This document shows positions 51,697 through 60,216 of a stretch of DNA of 64,000 bases, piece by piece (positions within the stretch are counted from its first letter, which is position 1; each line of letters starts with the position of its first letter). Made by a program: the position numbers and the translations under genes. The stretch is taken from the NCBI GenBank assembly GCA_963704675.1, contig OY969928.1, forward strand, positions 62,001 through 126,000. Direction: 5' to 3'. This DNA comes from DASUVM01 sp963704675 (lineage in GTDB: Bacteria > Patescibacteriota > Saccharimonadia > Saccharimonadales > Saccharimonadaceae). Under the pieces are notes generated by a model, which saw only the letters and a program-made list of their open reading frames with translations, was not told the origin of the DNA and made no database searches.

Positions 51697-52236
51697 ATGG
51701 CTGATTTTAATAAAGTTCTCACACCTGGTGATTGGCAAAATGGCATAGTAAATACCGTTGTTGAGATTCCAGAAGGTTCGTTTCTAAAAATCGAGTGGGA
51801 TCGTGGGCGCGCTGCTTTTATGCTTGACAGGGTTGAGCCAGCTATTTTTGCGAAACCTTGTACCTATGGTTTTATTCCACAAACTCTTGATGAAGATGGT
51901 GACGAACTCGACACTTTGATTGTTTGTGACGAACCACTACCAACGGGTGTATGGCTTGAGGCACGAGTGATTGGTGTGATGAAATTTGAAGATGATGGCG
52001 AAGTTGATGATAAAATTGTGGTTGTCCCAGCTGACGATCGCAACACGGGTGATCGCATTAAAACACTTGCTGATCTTGGCGATCGCTGGGTTCAAAAAGT
52101 AGAATATCATTTTAACCATTACAAAGATCTTAAAAAGCCTGGTAGTACCAAAGTGCTTGGATGGGGCGACGTTGAAGAGGCGAAAAAAGTGATTGCGGAG
52201 TCAATTGAACGTTGGGATAATGATCGAGCTGCTTAA
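51697..52236 (+). CDS. ppa: Inorganic pyrophosphatase
   Basis: A 179-residue family I soluble pyrophosphatase. The fold's conserved residues are clear: IEWDRGRAAFMLDRV, the YGFIPQTLDEDGDELDTLIV segment with the metal-binding acidic cluster (DEDGDELD), and VVVPADDR. It removes PPi from biosynthesis. AAAGGAG precedes the ATG by about 10 bases. It is 64 bases downstream of structured repeat copy 2, with the ATTCTA/ATTAATA-rich gap probably carrying its promoter. A hairpin terminates it. Confidence 0.95.
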   Translation: MADFNKVLTPGDWQNGIVNTVVEIPEGSFLKIEWDRGRAAFMLDRVEPAIFAKPCTYGFIPQTLDEDGDELDTLIVCDEPLPTGVWLEARVIGVMKFEDDGEVDDKIVVVPADDRNTGDRIKTLADLGDRWVQKVEYHFNHYKDLKKPGSTKVLGWGDVEEAKKVIAESIERWDNDRAA

Positions 52237-52245
52237 CTTATTATT

Positions 52246-52277
52246 GGTAGAAGGAGGGACGAAACCCTCCTTCTACC
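52246..52277 (+). terminator. Hairpin after ppa
   Basis: GGTAGAAGGAGGG and CCCTCCTTCTACC form a perfect stem with a 6-base loop, starting 10 bases past the stop. No T-run. Confidence 0.8.
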
Positions 52278-52538
52278 TACTCCGTCATAGGTAACTTCAT
52301 CGAAGTCTGCTTGGTAGGCATGATACTCCTCTGATGCCTTTTGATAAGTGTCGTAGGTTATTTGTAAAGCCCAAAGGTATTTTGCCGAGCGGCTCGAGAA
52401 ATGCATCATTGTTCATGTTCATCTCCTCATGCTTGACGGCGGATCTTATCATTATGACACACCATGAAAGATGTTTTGTTGCGTTTCGCCCTTATGGGCT
52501 CATCAGGATAACGACATAGTTATCGACGCAGGCCGACA
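52278..52538. other. No supported gene; possible decayed small ORF
   Basis: On the minus strand an ATG near 52419 follows GAGGAG and opens a short frame (MNNDAFLEPLGK). A second frame downstream (YQKASEEYHAYQADFDEVTY) looks protein-like, as if a small gene had been frameshifted. Evidence is too weak for a gene call. A GCCC-TTAT-GGGC hairpin lies around 52488. Confidence 0.25.
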
Positions 52539-52539
52539 A

Positions 52540-52565
52540 GAGGGGGTAGCAGTTTGCACCCCCTC
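52540..52565 (-). terminator. Hairpin after the minus-strand unknown gene
   Basis: GAGGGGGT and ACCCCCTC with a 10-base loop, 17 bases past the stop of the gene ending at 52582. Confidence 0.65.
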
Positions 52566-52581
52566 GGTGAGCCATCATGCC

Positions 52582-53004
52582 TCAAGACAAGTTATGGCGA
52601 ATGACCTCGAGACGATCTCCCTCGTATGGTGAGCAGCTCTCATGTATTCCATCTGCACCTGGCTGTTCTTGGAGTGTAAAGATTCGTTGGACAAATCTGT
52701 TCTCGATATAGCGGACGAAGCATGCTTCTGTGTCGTCCCCATACTTTTTAGAGAGAATTATTTCTTCTGGGCCAAAACAACCTTCGAAGGCAACGATGAC
52801 AACTTCCCAGCCTTCTTCTGGCTGTGTGTTAATGATGAGCGTTGTAGTAAGAGGAATCGCCAATCCCTCGGTCGTTTGAGTTGAATGCTGCTTCGCAAAT
52901 GTCTGAAAAGCTTTCACGTTGTCTGCAAAATCCGCTAGAAGCGTAGACAGATTACCGTCAGGGAATACAACAGTAGCGTCCTGGACGGAGAACGTGTAGC
53001 TCAC
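52582..53004 (-). CDS. Hypothetical protein
   Basis: A 140-residue acidic protein (MSYTFSVQDATVVFPDGNLS start) with alternating strands and a TTTLIINTQPEEGWEVVIVA segment, no signal peptide, and no family known to me. GAGGTGAGG lies close upstream of the ATG. Its codons are more GC-rich than those of adjacent ppa and gapA, and like similar small genes here it ends in a hairpin without T-run. Confidence 0.6.
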   Translation of the reverse strand: MSYTFSVQDATVVFPDGNLSTLLADFADNVKAFQTFAKQHSTQTTEGLAIPLTTTLIINTQPEEGWEVVIVAFEGCFGPEEIILSKKYGDDTEACFVRYIENRFVQRIFTLQEQPGADGIHESCSPYEGDRLEVIRHNLS

Positions 53005-53150
53005 GGAGCCTCACCTCTTGTCGACATAAGCCATTATATATGGCAAACATTAATTATATAACTTAAGCAAGTGTATTTCAACTTTGCAAAAATAGCAAAG
53101 AAGGTTACTATAATTACAAGAGATAAGGTAATGCTTAAGGAGTGGGTCAT

Positions 53151-54164
53151 ATGAAAACGAAAATTGCAATAAATGGCTTTGGGCGCATTGGCCGCAATGC
53201 GTTTAAAATTGCCTTCGACCGAAGTGATCTTGAGGTTGTAGCTATTAACGACCTTGTTGATACTAAGACACTTGCACATCTTTTAAAATACGACTCTAAC
53301 TACGGTATTTATCAGCATGATGTTGCTCACGATGACACCGGCATTATTATTAATGGTAAACATATTAAAGTGTTGGCCGAAAGAGATCCAGCTAACTTGC
53401 CGTGGGCGGCACATGACGTTGATGTAGTAATTGAAAGTACGGGGTTCTTCACTGATCCTGCGAAAGCTCGCGCGCATGTCGATCCTGCCGGCGCTAAAAA
53501 GGTAATTATTAGTGCACCAGCAAAAGGAGAGGGCTCGACAACGCTGGTGCTTGGCGTCAATGAAGATAAAATCGGTGAAGCCAAAGAAGTAATTAATAAT
53601 GGCTCATGTACAACGAATGCTATTACTGTTGTAATGGCCGTTTTAAGCGCTAGCTTTGGGGTTGAAAAGGCAATGCTTTCGACAGTACATAGTTATACGG
53701 CCGACCAACGTTTGCAAGATGCGCCTCACAAAGACTTGCGTCGTGCTCGAGCTGCGGCTGAGAATATTGTCCCAACGAGCACTGGTGCAGCTATTGCAGT
53801 GGCCGAAGCGCTTCCGAGCCTAAAGGGTAAGTTTGATGGTTACGCTCTACGCGTTCCAACACCTGTTGGCTCCATTGCTGACATTACTGCCGTATTGAGC
53901 CGTGATGTCACCGTTGAGGAGCTCAATGAAGCGTTTCGTAGTGCTGCTAGCGAGCCATTCTATCAAGGAATCTTGACAATAAATGAAGATCCTATTGTAT
54001 CGACTGATATTGTTGGTAATAGCCACTCGGCAATTGTTGATCTTCCGCTGACAAACGTCGTAGGCGGCAATTTAGTTAAGGTGGTTGCATGGTACGACAA
54101 TGAGTGGGGTTATTCGAATCGTTTAGTTGAACTAACTGCCGATGTTGGCAAAAACTTGCAATAA
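53151..54164 (+). CDS. gap: Glyceraldehyde-3-phosphate dehydrogenase
   Basis: AAGGAG (53137-53142) sets the start at ATG 53151, giving 337 residues. NAD-binding INGFGRIGRNAFK, the specificity Asp in AINDL (D34, NAD preferred), the catalytic SCTTN (Cys153), and HSYTADQRLQDAPHKDLRRA and WYDNEWGYSNR. It oxidises glyceraldehyde 3-phosphate in glycolysis. TATAAT (53110-53115) is the promoter. RpiB follows after one base, so they are in one operon. Confidence 0.97.
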   Translation: MKTKIAINGFGRIGRNAFKIAFDRSDLEVVAINDLVDTKTLAHLLKYDSNYGIYQHDVAHDDTGIIINGKHIKVLAERDPANLPWAAHDVDVVIESTGFFTDPAKARAHVDPAGAKKVIISAPAKGEGSTTLVLGVNEDKIGEAKEVINNGSCTTNAITVVMAVLSASFGVEKAMLSTVHSYTADQRLQDAPHKDLRRARAAAENIVPTSTGAAIAVAEALPSLKGKFDGYALRVPTPVGSIADITAVLSRDVTVEELNEAFRSAASEPFYQGILTINEDPIVSTDIVGNSHSAIVDLPLTNVVGGNLVKVVAWYDNEWGYSNRLVELTADVGKNLQ

Positions 54165-54165
54165 T

Positions 54166-54615
54166 ATGAAGATTTATCTGGCGGCTGATCACCAAGGCTT
54201 TCATTTAAAAGAAAAGATATTCGCTTATCTTTCAAAACATGGTTATGATGTTGAGGATGTTGGCGACCAAGTGCTTGATCCTGACGATGATTTTCCGCAG
54301 TTCGCATTTATGGCGACTACAAAAATTATTGGCTCAGAAGACAAAGACCCGCGTGCCATTCTAATTTGCGGCGGTGGGCAAGGTATGGCCATAGCGGCGA
54401 ATCGTGTGCAAGGCATTCGCGCCGTAGTTGTATGGAATGCTCATGAAGCTAAGATGGCTCGGCATGATAATGATAGCAATGTACTGGCGCTACCGGCTAG
54501 TGTTCTCGAAGACGATGAAGAGGCCTGGCAGGGTATTATAGAAACCTGGCTCAATACTCCTTTTGCTCGAGCCGCTCGCTATATTCGTCGCAATAAGCAG
54601 CTCGATGCATTCTGA
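54166..54615 (+). CDS. rpiB: Ribose-5-phosphate isomerase B (RpiB/LacAB family)
   Basis: A 149-residue RpiB starting at ATG 54166, one base after the gap stop. IYLAADHQGFHLKEKIFAYL, the catalytic Cys68 in ICGGGQGMAIAANR, and VVVWNAHEAKMARHDNDSNV, LALPAS are in place. Interconverts ribose and ribulose 5-phosphates, linking to the transketolase and epimerase genes 2 kb downstream. The GGTG of the usual CGTGxG is GGGQG, a tolerated change. Confidence 0.92.
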   Translation: MKIYLAADHQGFHLKEKIFAYLSKHGYDVEDVGDQVLDPDDDFPQFAFMATTKIIGSEDKDPRAILICGGGQGMAIAANRVQGIRAVVVWNAHEAKMARHDNDSNVLALPASVLEDDEEAWQGIIETWLNTPFARAARYIRRNKQLDAF

Positions 54616-54685
54616 AACATTGATAGAAACAAGGCTTTCATAGTGCTATAATCCGTGTGACCGTCACGACCAATGAGGAGTAGGT

Positions 54686-55402
54686 ATGGAGCGGTTGCTG
54701 CTTCGGCGCATGAACCGGGTGTTGCGTTACACGGCGCGCGACGAAGTGTTTAAGGTTTTGCTTCAGTTTCCTTCGGCAAGTTTTGAGAAAGCGCCACAGT
54801 GGAGCCCTGGCGAAGGGTTTATTGTATGTATCGACAACTACTCATGGTATCGTCGTAACCCTCGTGAGGGCACTTTTACTGCTGTTGTGACTGGCGTTGG
54901 CCCGAAGCGGTGGCCAGCCTATGACGGTGGTGAGTGGAAGAAACCAGAAGTATGGACGATTGAACTCCCCGGTGACAGCTGGTTGCTTCCTGAACTATGG
55001 GATAGGCCACATCGGGTATCTTGGCTGCTCGACCCAAATGACCCTGAAATGGACGGTACAATTCTAAAACGCCAACCGCTCGCTGGCCATCCAAGCGAAG
55101 AACTATTGCAATACTGGGATGCATTTGAGCATAAGTGGGGATTTTTGCCGCAGCGCCGGAAGGATCAGCCCGCTGGCCCGCTTGACCCCTACTACCTGCG
55201 CTTCACCTGGTGCCGTGACGAGTCCAGTCTTACTCTCTCTGAGCTGGCGCGGGGCATCGCCTGGCTTGTTCGGCGCTTTGATGCACGATTTAGTATTTGG
55301 AGCAACAAGCAACAGCTCGATGCGTATTCGGATGACTGGCGGCATACGAACCCTGCTCTGAATACGAACTGTTTTTACGTTGGCGGTTTGCTACTTCGCT
55401 GA
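54686..55402 (+). CDS. Hypothetical protein, GC-richer
   Basis: A 238-residue protein of unknown family, rich in Trp and Arg (WSPGEGFIVCIDNYSWYRRN, then PKRWPAYDGGEWKKPEVWTI). Reads as a soluble, strand-rich protein without signal peptide. GAGGAG precedes the ATG. GC-rich codons and a U-less hairpin downstream (55422-55454) put it with the accessory gene set. Confidence 0.65.
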   Translation: MERLLLRRMNRVLRYTARDEVFKVLLQFPSASFEKAPQWSPGEGFIVCIDNYSWYRRNPREGTFTAVVTGVGPKRWPAYDGGEWKKPEVWTIELPGDSWLLPELWDRPHRVSWLLDPNDPEMDGTILKRQPLAGHPSEELLQYWDAFEHKWGFLPQRRKDQPAGPLDPYYLRFTWCRDESSLTLSELARGIAWLVRRFDARFSIWSNKQQLDAYSDDWRHTNPALNTNCFYVGGLLLR

Positions 55403-55421
55403 GCGTGACGGCAAAACGAAT

Positions 55422-55454
55422 GCCTCGTCGCAGTAACTCTTACTGCGGCGGGGC
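55422..55454 (+). terminator. U-less hairpin
   Basis: GCCTCGTCGCAGTA and TACTGCGGCGGGGC pair almost perfectly with a 5-base loop, 20 bases after the stop. Confidence 0.7.
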
Positions 55455-55524
55455 TGCCTCACTTGAGTATATGATTCTGATTTTCCCCGATTTGTAATAG
55501 GCGGCTCACTGAGCTTCAATTGTC

Positions 55525-56052
55525 TTAATTTATCTCCAATTGTCCGATAAGGGCTGCTTCATTTACAAACACAATCTCTACACCTTCTTCAGAGGCTGTT
55601 CGAATTTCATCTAAAGTTCCCTCGGATTCTTCGTAGCCCGGAGTGACAAAGATATGTGAAACGATGCCACTTTTTAAAAACGCCCTATAGAACTCTTGAA
55701 ATAAAAACTCGCGCTTGCGACGGTCCATTGCAAAAGCACCGACTTTCTCGTAAATAATCTCAGTAAAGATGAAAGGGCTTGTTAACGTCGGAAGTTCAAT
55801 CTCTTTCTCACCAAGTGTTTTTTGAATTCTTTGCCGCCAACTGATAAGCGTCTCAACATTCTCTTGAATTTTATTATCACCATTGCCAGATATAATGCCG
55901 CATACTAATGCGATTTTTTGTTCTTGATAGATCTCTTGTATTTCTTGAAAGATTGCTTCGAGCAGATAAGCAAACCGTTCTTCAGGTTCACAATTTTCAA
56001 AACCTTGTTTAAAAACAGTGGCTTCGGCAGCCTCGGCGATAGCGACTCTCAT
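55525..56052 (-). CDS. Hypothetical protein, possible nucleoside deoxyribosyltransferase-like fold
   Basis: A 175-residue cytoplasmic protein. The end (SHIFVTPGYEESEGTLDEIR, then EEGVEIVFV) resembles the closing part of nucleoside 2-deoxyribosyltransferase/TIR-like folds, where an acidic residue after the strand binds a sugar. The N-terminal half is helical with a CGIISGNGDNKIQ turn. The match is weak. It is divergent from the epimerase gene, with a 41-base gap holding both promoters. Confidence 0.45.
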   Translation of the reverse strand: MRVAIAEAAEATVFKQGFENCEPEERFAYLLEAIFQEIQEIYQEQKIALVCGIISGNGDNKIQENVETLISWRQRIQKTLGEKEIELPTLTSPFIFTEIIYEKVGAFAMDRRKREFLFQEFYRAFLKSGIVSHIFVTPGYEESEGTLDEIRTASEEGVEIVFVNEAALIGQLEIN

Positions 56053-56093
56053 AATGTTTCAAATTATCGTGCCAAATTGTATATAATACAAGC

Positions 56094-56726
56094 ATGAGCA
56101 TTATTTGCCCTTCACTACTAGCCGGAGACCCGCATGAATATCGCGAACAAGTTGAGCATGTCAAACCCTTTGCCAAGCGTGTGCAGGTGGATTTAATGGA
56201 TGGTATTTTTGCGCCAACTCGCAGTATTAACCCGATTCAAGCCTGGTGGCCCGAGGGTGCGGTGGCTGATATTCACTTAATGTTTGAAGATCCGGTGAGC
56301 CAGATAGAGACACTTGTTAGTCTGGGGCCAAATCTTATTATTATTCATGCTGAGGCTGCCGGAAACTTACTGGGTATGGTAGAACATTTGAAGAAACTAG
56401 ACCTCAAAACTGGTGTAGCCTTGCTTAAAGAGACTACGCCACAAGATGCGCATGCGCTTATTCAGGTTGTTGATCACGTGTTGCTCTTTAGCGGTGATCT
56501 TGGCCGCTTTGGTGGTAGGGCGGATCTTAATGTGTTACAAAAAATACCAGACGTAAAAAAGCTAAATCCAGCTGTAGAAATCGGCTGGGACGGTGGTGTG
56601 AATGAAGCTAATGTAGCGCAGATTGCCGAGGCTGGCGTTGATGTGATTAATGTTGGCGGAGCGATTCATAATGCGCACGATCCTAAAGCTGCTTATGCTA
56701 AACTAGTAGCAGCGATAAGTAAATAA
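56094..56726 (+). CDS. Ribulose-phosphate 3-epimerase-like protein
   Basis: A 210-residue TIM barrel of the Rpe family. ICPSLLAGD at strand 1, VQVDLMDGIFAPT with the catalytic-type Asp, IHLMFEDP, and IGWDGGV with the second Asp, then INVGGAIH. In standard Rpe the metal His pair is in HxDxMDG; here it reads VQVDLMDG, so the first His is absent and activity or substrate could differ. TATAAT (56082-56087) is 6 bases before ATG (leaderless). First gene of an operon with split transketolase. Confidence 0.85.
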   Translation: MSIICPSLLAGDPHEYREQVEHVKPFAKRVQVDLMDGIFAPTRSINPIQAWWPEGAVADIHLMFEDPVSQIETLVSLGPNLIIIHAEAAGNLLGMVEHLKKLDLKTGVALLKETTPQDAHALIQVVDHVLLFSGDLGRFGGRADLNVLQKIPDVKKLNPAVEIGWDGGVNEANVAQIAEAGVDVINVGGAIHNAHDPKAAYAKLVAAISK

Positions 56727-56734
56727 TAACCAAC

Positions 56735-57583
56735 ATGACCATTCAACAACTCGAACAAAAAGCTAACGAAATACGTCAAGATATTATAACCATGCTTGAA
56801 GAGGCGGGGAGCGGCCATTCGGCTGGTCCGCTGGGTCTTGCCGATATCTTTACTGCGCTTTATTTTTCAGTATTAAAACACGATCCAAAGAACCCTGATT
56901 GGGAAGGCCGCGATATTCTGGTGCTCTCAAATGGGCATTGTGTGCCGGTGCGCTATGTAACCATGGCGCACGCTGGGTATTTCCCGAAAGAAGAATTGAA
57001 AACACTTCGAAAATTTGGCTCACGCCTGCAAGGTCACCCAGAACGAACACGATTGCCGGGGCTCGAAACTACCAGTGGCCCGTTAGGTTCAGGTTTAAGC
57101 CAGGCATCTGGCATGGCCTATTCACTGATGAAGTTTGACCAGAACCACACCCGCTGGGTCTATGTGATCCTAAGTGATGGCGAGCAAGACGAGGGTAATA
57201 CCTGGGAAGCTGCTATGTTCGCCAGCAAGTACAAACTCCACAATCTTATTGCCATTACCGATCGTAATAATATCCAGATTGATGGTAACACAGAGCAAAT
57301 TATGCCGCTTGAAGACCTTCGTGCCAAATGGGAGGCGTTTGGCTGGCACGTCATCGAAATTGATGGCAATAATATTGAAAGTATTGTCGATGCCTGCAGC
57401 CTTGCTCGGGCAATTGTAGAAAAACCAGTGATGATTATTGCCCATACTATCCCCGGCAAGGGCGTCGATTTTATGGAATATGATTATCACTGGCATGGTT
57501 CGCCACCAAATTCCGAACAAGCTAAAAAAGCGCTTGAAAAACTCCGCACGCTCGACGGTAAAATACGCGGAGAACACCAATAA
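56735..57583 (+). CDS. Transketolase, N-terminal (TPP-binding) subunit
   Basis: A 282-residue subunit holding the thiamine pyrophosphate domain of transketolase: SGHSAGPLGLADIFTALYF, then LEGHPERTRLPG-type loop (LQGHPERTRLPGLETTSGPL), and the TPP motif GDGEQDEGNTWEAAMFAS (here SDGEQDEGN) with NNIQIDG. The enzyme is split into two genes, as in archaea and many CPR bacteria. It overlaps the C-terminal subunit gene by one base. Confidence 0.94.
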   Translation: MTIQQLEQKANEIRQDIITMLEEAGSGHSAGPLGLADIFTALYFSVLKHDPKNPDWEGRDILVLSNGHCVPVRYVTMAHAGYFPKEELKTLRKFGSRLQGHPERTRLPGLETTSGPLGSGLSQASGMAYSLMKFDQNHTRWVYVILSDGEQDEGNTWEAAMFASKYKLHNLIAITDRNNIQIDGNTEQIMPLEDLRAKWEAFGWHVIEIDGNNIESIVDACSLARAIVEKPVMIIAHTIPGKGVDFMEYDYHWHGSPPNSEQAKKALEKLRTLDGKIRGEHQ

Positions 57584-58572
57584 TGAAAAATATGCATCTA
57601 TCTAACCAAATCGGTAAAAACGATATTAAAACCGAATCACTGCGTAAAGGTTTTGGCCGCGGTTTAAAAAAAGCTGGTGAGCAAGATGAGCGAATTGTTG
57701 CACTTTGTGCTGATTTAACTGAATCGACACAGATGATTCACTTCGCCGAGGCCTTCCCAGAGCGTTTTGTGGAAATGGGCGTCGCCGAGCAAAATCTTGT
57801 AACAGTTGCGACAGGCATGGCGGCGCAGGGTAAAATTCCATTTACAAGTAGTTATGCTGCATTTAGCCCTGGCCGTAACTGGGAACAAATTCGTACTACT
57901 ATTTGCTTAAATGAGCGCCCCGTTAAAATTATTGGCTCACACGCTGGTGTCAGTGTTGGCCCCGATGGTGCAACACATCAAATGCTTGAAGACATTGTCT
58001 TGATGCGTTCATTGCCACATATGGTGGTAGTAGCACCTGGCGATAGTATTGAAGCCGAGAAAGCGACAATGGCAATCGCTTTTAATGATAGCCCAAGCTA
58101 TTTGCGTCTTGCCCGGTCAAGCACTGCTATTTTCACCACTGAAGAAACGCCATTTGAACTTGGCAAAGCCTACGTGTTGCGCGAAGGCGAAGATATAACT
58201 ATTTATGCCACCGGACCTATGAGCTATCAGGCGTTACTGGCGGCGGATATTCTAGCAAAAGATGGTATTTCGGCCGAAGTCGTGCACTGCCCGACTATAA
58301 AACCGCTTGATGTCGAAACCGTTGTGGCAAGTGCCAAAAAAACTAATGTCGCTGTGACAATTGAAGAAGGGCAAGTAGCAGGCGGCTTCGGCTCACTTAT
58401 TTGCGAAACTTTAGCCGAACACCACCCGATAAAAATTCGTCGCATCGGTATGCAAGACCGCTTTGGCGAATCAGGCGAACCCGACGAATTACTGAAGCAC
58501 TTTGGGTTGACAGGCTCACATATCGCTATGAATGTGCATGATCTTCTTGATAATCATCGTTTGGCTAGTTGA
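57583..58572 (+). CDS. Transketolase, C-terminal subunit
   Basis: A 329-residue subunit with the pyrimidine-binding domain (VALCADLTESTQMIHFAEAF, then PERFVEMGVAEQNLVTVATG, with the catalytic Glu in VAEQN) and the C-terminal domain (AVTIEEGQVAGGFGSLICET). A 20-residue N-terminal extension precedes the domain. It pairs with the N-terminal subunit to move two-carbon units between sugar phosphates. Confidence 0.94.
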   Translation: MKNMHLSNQIGKNDIKTESLRKGFGRGLKKAGEQDERIVALCADLTESTQMIHFAEAFPERFVEMGVAEQNLVTVATGMAAQGKIPFTSSYAAFSPGRNWEQIRTTICLNERPVKIIGSHAGVSVGPDGATHQMLEDIVLMRSLPHMVVVAPGDSIEAEKATMAIAFNDSPSYLRLARSSTAIFTTEETPFELGKAYVLREGEDITIYATGPMSYQALLAADILAKDGISAEVVHCPTIKPLDVETVVASAKKTNVAVTIEEGQVAGGFGSLICETLAEHHPIKIRRIGMQDRFGESGEPDELLKHFGLTGSHIAMNVHDLLDNHRLAS

Positions 58573-58667
58573 TCAAATTTGATTTTGCTGAAACATCCGT
58601 TATTATTAGCCATTTATTTTTTTATGTATACTGTATATGCTGTCAGTCTACGAGAGAGAGGAATGCT

Positions 58668-59057
58668 GTGACAGTCAATTTTCAAATTGACCGCGTAGAT
58701 CCGCCGGTTGTGTTCTATACCCTCAAGGGTGACCAAAATACTTTCAAGGCGGGAGTAGATGTGTTCGCTCAATCCGGCGAGCACCACGATCTCGACATGG
58801 TGACGCTCGGCTTGGTTACGAGGCAAACTCCGTTCGGTCAGTACTTGCGTCGCGGCTTTTTGCGCAAGGAAATTCGCTGGGCTACGCCAGACGAGGTTCG
58901 TGCTGCGCTCAACCGAGACCACAAGGAGGGATCACGCTTTGTGCCTGGCATAATGCCTAATATGAGCAGCGTCTTGTATTGGGTGATCAAGAAGCGCTGG
59001 AGGTCTATTACCCAGCGTCAGCGTGAAGCCGTACTGAAAAGCTTGCCCCTTACGTAG
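58668..59057 (+). CDS. Hypothetical protein
   Basis: AGAGAGG (58655-58661) points to GTG 58668 as start, giving 129 residues. A strand-rich N-terminal half (FQIDRVDPPVVFYTLKGDQN) precedes a basic C-terminus (LYWVIKKRWRSITQRQREAV). Contains DLDMVTLGLVTRQTPFGQYL. No recognised family, no signal peptide. Its codons are GC-richer than the transketolase genes. It is followed by a perfect hairpin and then structured repeat copy 3. Confidence 0.6.
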   Translation: MTVNFQIDRVDPPVVFYTLKGDQNTFKAGVDVFAQSGEHHDLDMVTLGLVTRQTPFGQYLRRGFLRKEIRWATPDEVRAALNRDHKEGSRFVPGIMPNMSSVLYWVIKKRWRSITQRQREAVLKSLPLT

Positions 59058-59101
59058 TTCGTATCTGAAGCAATAGTTATCAGTGAGGCTAAGGGCTAAA
59101 A

Positions 59102-59137
59102 AGTTGGCCACCAGAGGTACCTCTCCGGTGGCCAACT
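59102..59137 (+). terminator. Perfect hairpin after the unknown gene
   Basis: AGTTGGCCACC (59102-59112) and GGTGGCCAACT (59127-59137), with an inner palindrome AGAGGTACCTCT. It lies 7 bases before repeat copy 3. A-runs are on both sides and there is no T-run. Confidence 0.8.
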
Positions 59138-59144
59138 AAAAGAC

Positions 59145-59279
59145 ACCTGAATCCCGAAACTCTCTTCCAGACCACTCTTTTCGTATTAAGCTCCGCCGGA
59201 GCTTAATACGAGCGCTGGGCTGAAATCGGTTAGTTAAACCGATTTCACACGGTCTGGAAGAGAGTTTCGGGATTCAGGT
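59145..59279 (+). repeat. Structured three-way-junction repeat, copy 3
   Basis: A perfect 29-base-pair outer stem (ACCTGAATCCCGAAACTCTC, then TTCCAGACC, from 59145) pairs with the segment ending at 59279. Inner hairpin 1 is TCGTATTAAGCTCC (59181-59194)/GGAGCTTAATACGA (59198-59211), linker AGCGCTGGGC, inner hairpin 2 TGAAATCGGTT (59221-59231)/AACCGATTTCA (59237-59247). The core matches copies 1 and 2. The outer arms are unrelated in sequence to those copies. Confidence 0.9.
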
Positions 59280-59384
59280 AAAGACGTGTTGACAAATCTT
59301 ATGACTTCGCGAGATTCGTGGACGTATTATTTATCGTGTTACCATAGAAACAATCCCTAAACGTAAGCGAAAGGATATTTAGTT

Positions 59385-60170
59385 ATGGCACTAGCAACAA
59401 AAACCCCGGAAGCAAAAGGTAGAAAAGGCGCAGTTATTATAACGCTGATCATTGTTGCTCTGTTGGCCGCTGGCATATTTTGGTACATGCAAACGAATAA
59501 CACACCGCCAGACAATGGCCCTAACACCGAGAAACTAACCGAAAATTTAAAAGGTATTGATGAACAAGATAAGCAGTATGCTAACATTAAAACAATTCAT
59601 CTGCAGCCATCGAACGATGTTGAAAAACAATACCAGGTGCTCCGGCCGCTTGAACAAGTTTCTAGTGCTGCGACAGGGAGCGAGCAATCAAATGACGGTA
59701 CGTTAACCGCTAAAGAAGCCTATGCAATTGGTAAAAATAACGGTGACGGCAAGGCACGATACAATGCTAGCTTTTTTACGTATCAATTAGCTGGGAGTAT
59801 TGCCGAAAAAAGTACTGATCAAATCGTTAAAGATCAGCTCGATAAAGCAATTGCCGGGGCGAAACAAAGCCAACAGCCAGCCAACGGTACGGTTACAGTG
59901 GGAGAGCCTGAGAAAAGTACTGAAATTACACTAAAAACTGACAGTGACCAAACAGTAAAACTTTCTTCTTCAAAGTTTGAGCAAACTATTACAACAACAA
60001 ATAGTGGCTCCATTACCGAAAAGAAGCTTGTTGTGTTGGTGGCGGCCGCAAAATTTGGTAACCAAATGTTGTTTGTAACGGCAACCTTTGCCGATGAGGA
60101 TGACTTTGCCAAGGCGGCTGAATATGTGCAAGAGATGGCTGATTTGGTTGCCCTCCAACTTTCTGAGTAA
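59385..60170 (+). CDS. Membrane-anchored extracytoplasmic protein
   Basis: A 261-residue protein with GAAAGGA before the ATG. A membrane anchor (AVIITLIIVALLAAGIFWYM) is followed by a polar extracytoplasmic part of low complexity that probably contains one small alpha/beta domain near the end (LVVLVAAAKFGNQMLFVTAT). Function unknown. Confidence 0.7.
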   Translation: MALATKTPEAKGRKGAVIITLIIVALLAAGIFWYMQTNNTPPDNGPNTEKLTENLKGIDEQDKQYANIKTIHLQPSNDVEKQYQVLRPLEQVSSAATGSEQSNDGTLTAKEAYAIGKNNGDGKARYNASFFTYQLAGSIAEKSTDQIVKDQLDKAIAGAKQSQQPANGTVTVGEPEKSTEITLKTDSDQTVKLSSSKFEQTITTTNSGSITEKKLVVLVAAAKFGNQMLFVTATFADEDDFAKAAEYVQEMADLVALQLSE

Positions 60171-60216
60171 AATCAAATCGCTTATGGTAAGCTAGATACA
60201 AAGGAGCGGGCATACA

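Noticed and set aside
52278..52480. Small minus-strand gene after ppa
   Set aside because: Two short frames look protein-like but neither is complete. Recorded only as a possible decayed ORF.
44577..59279. The three repeats as integron attC sites, REP elements or retron msr-msd
   Set aside because: attC sites have conserved ends and variable centres, the opposite of this pattern. No REP-associated transposase, integrase or reverse transcriptase is in the window.
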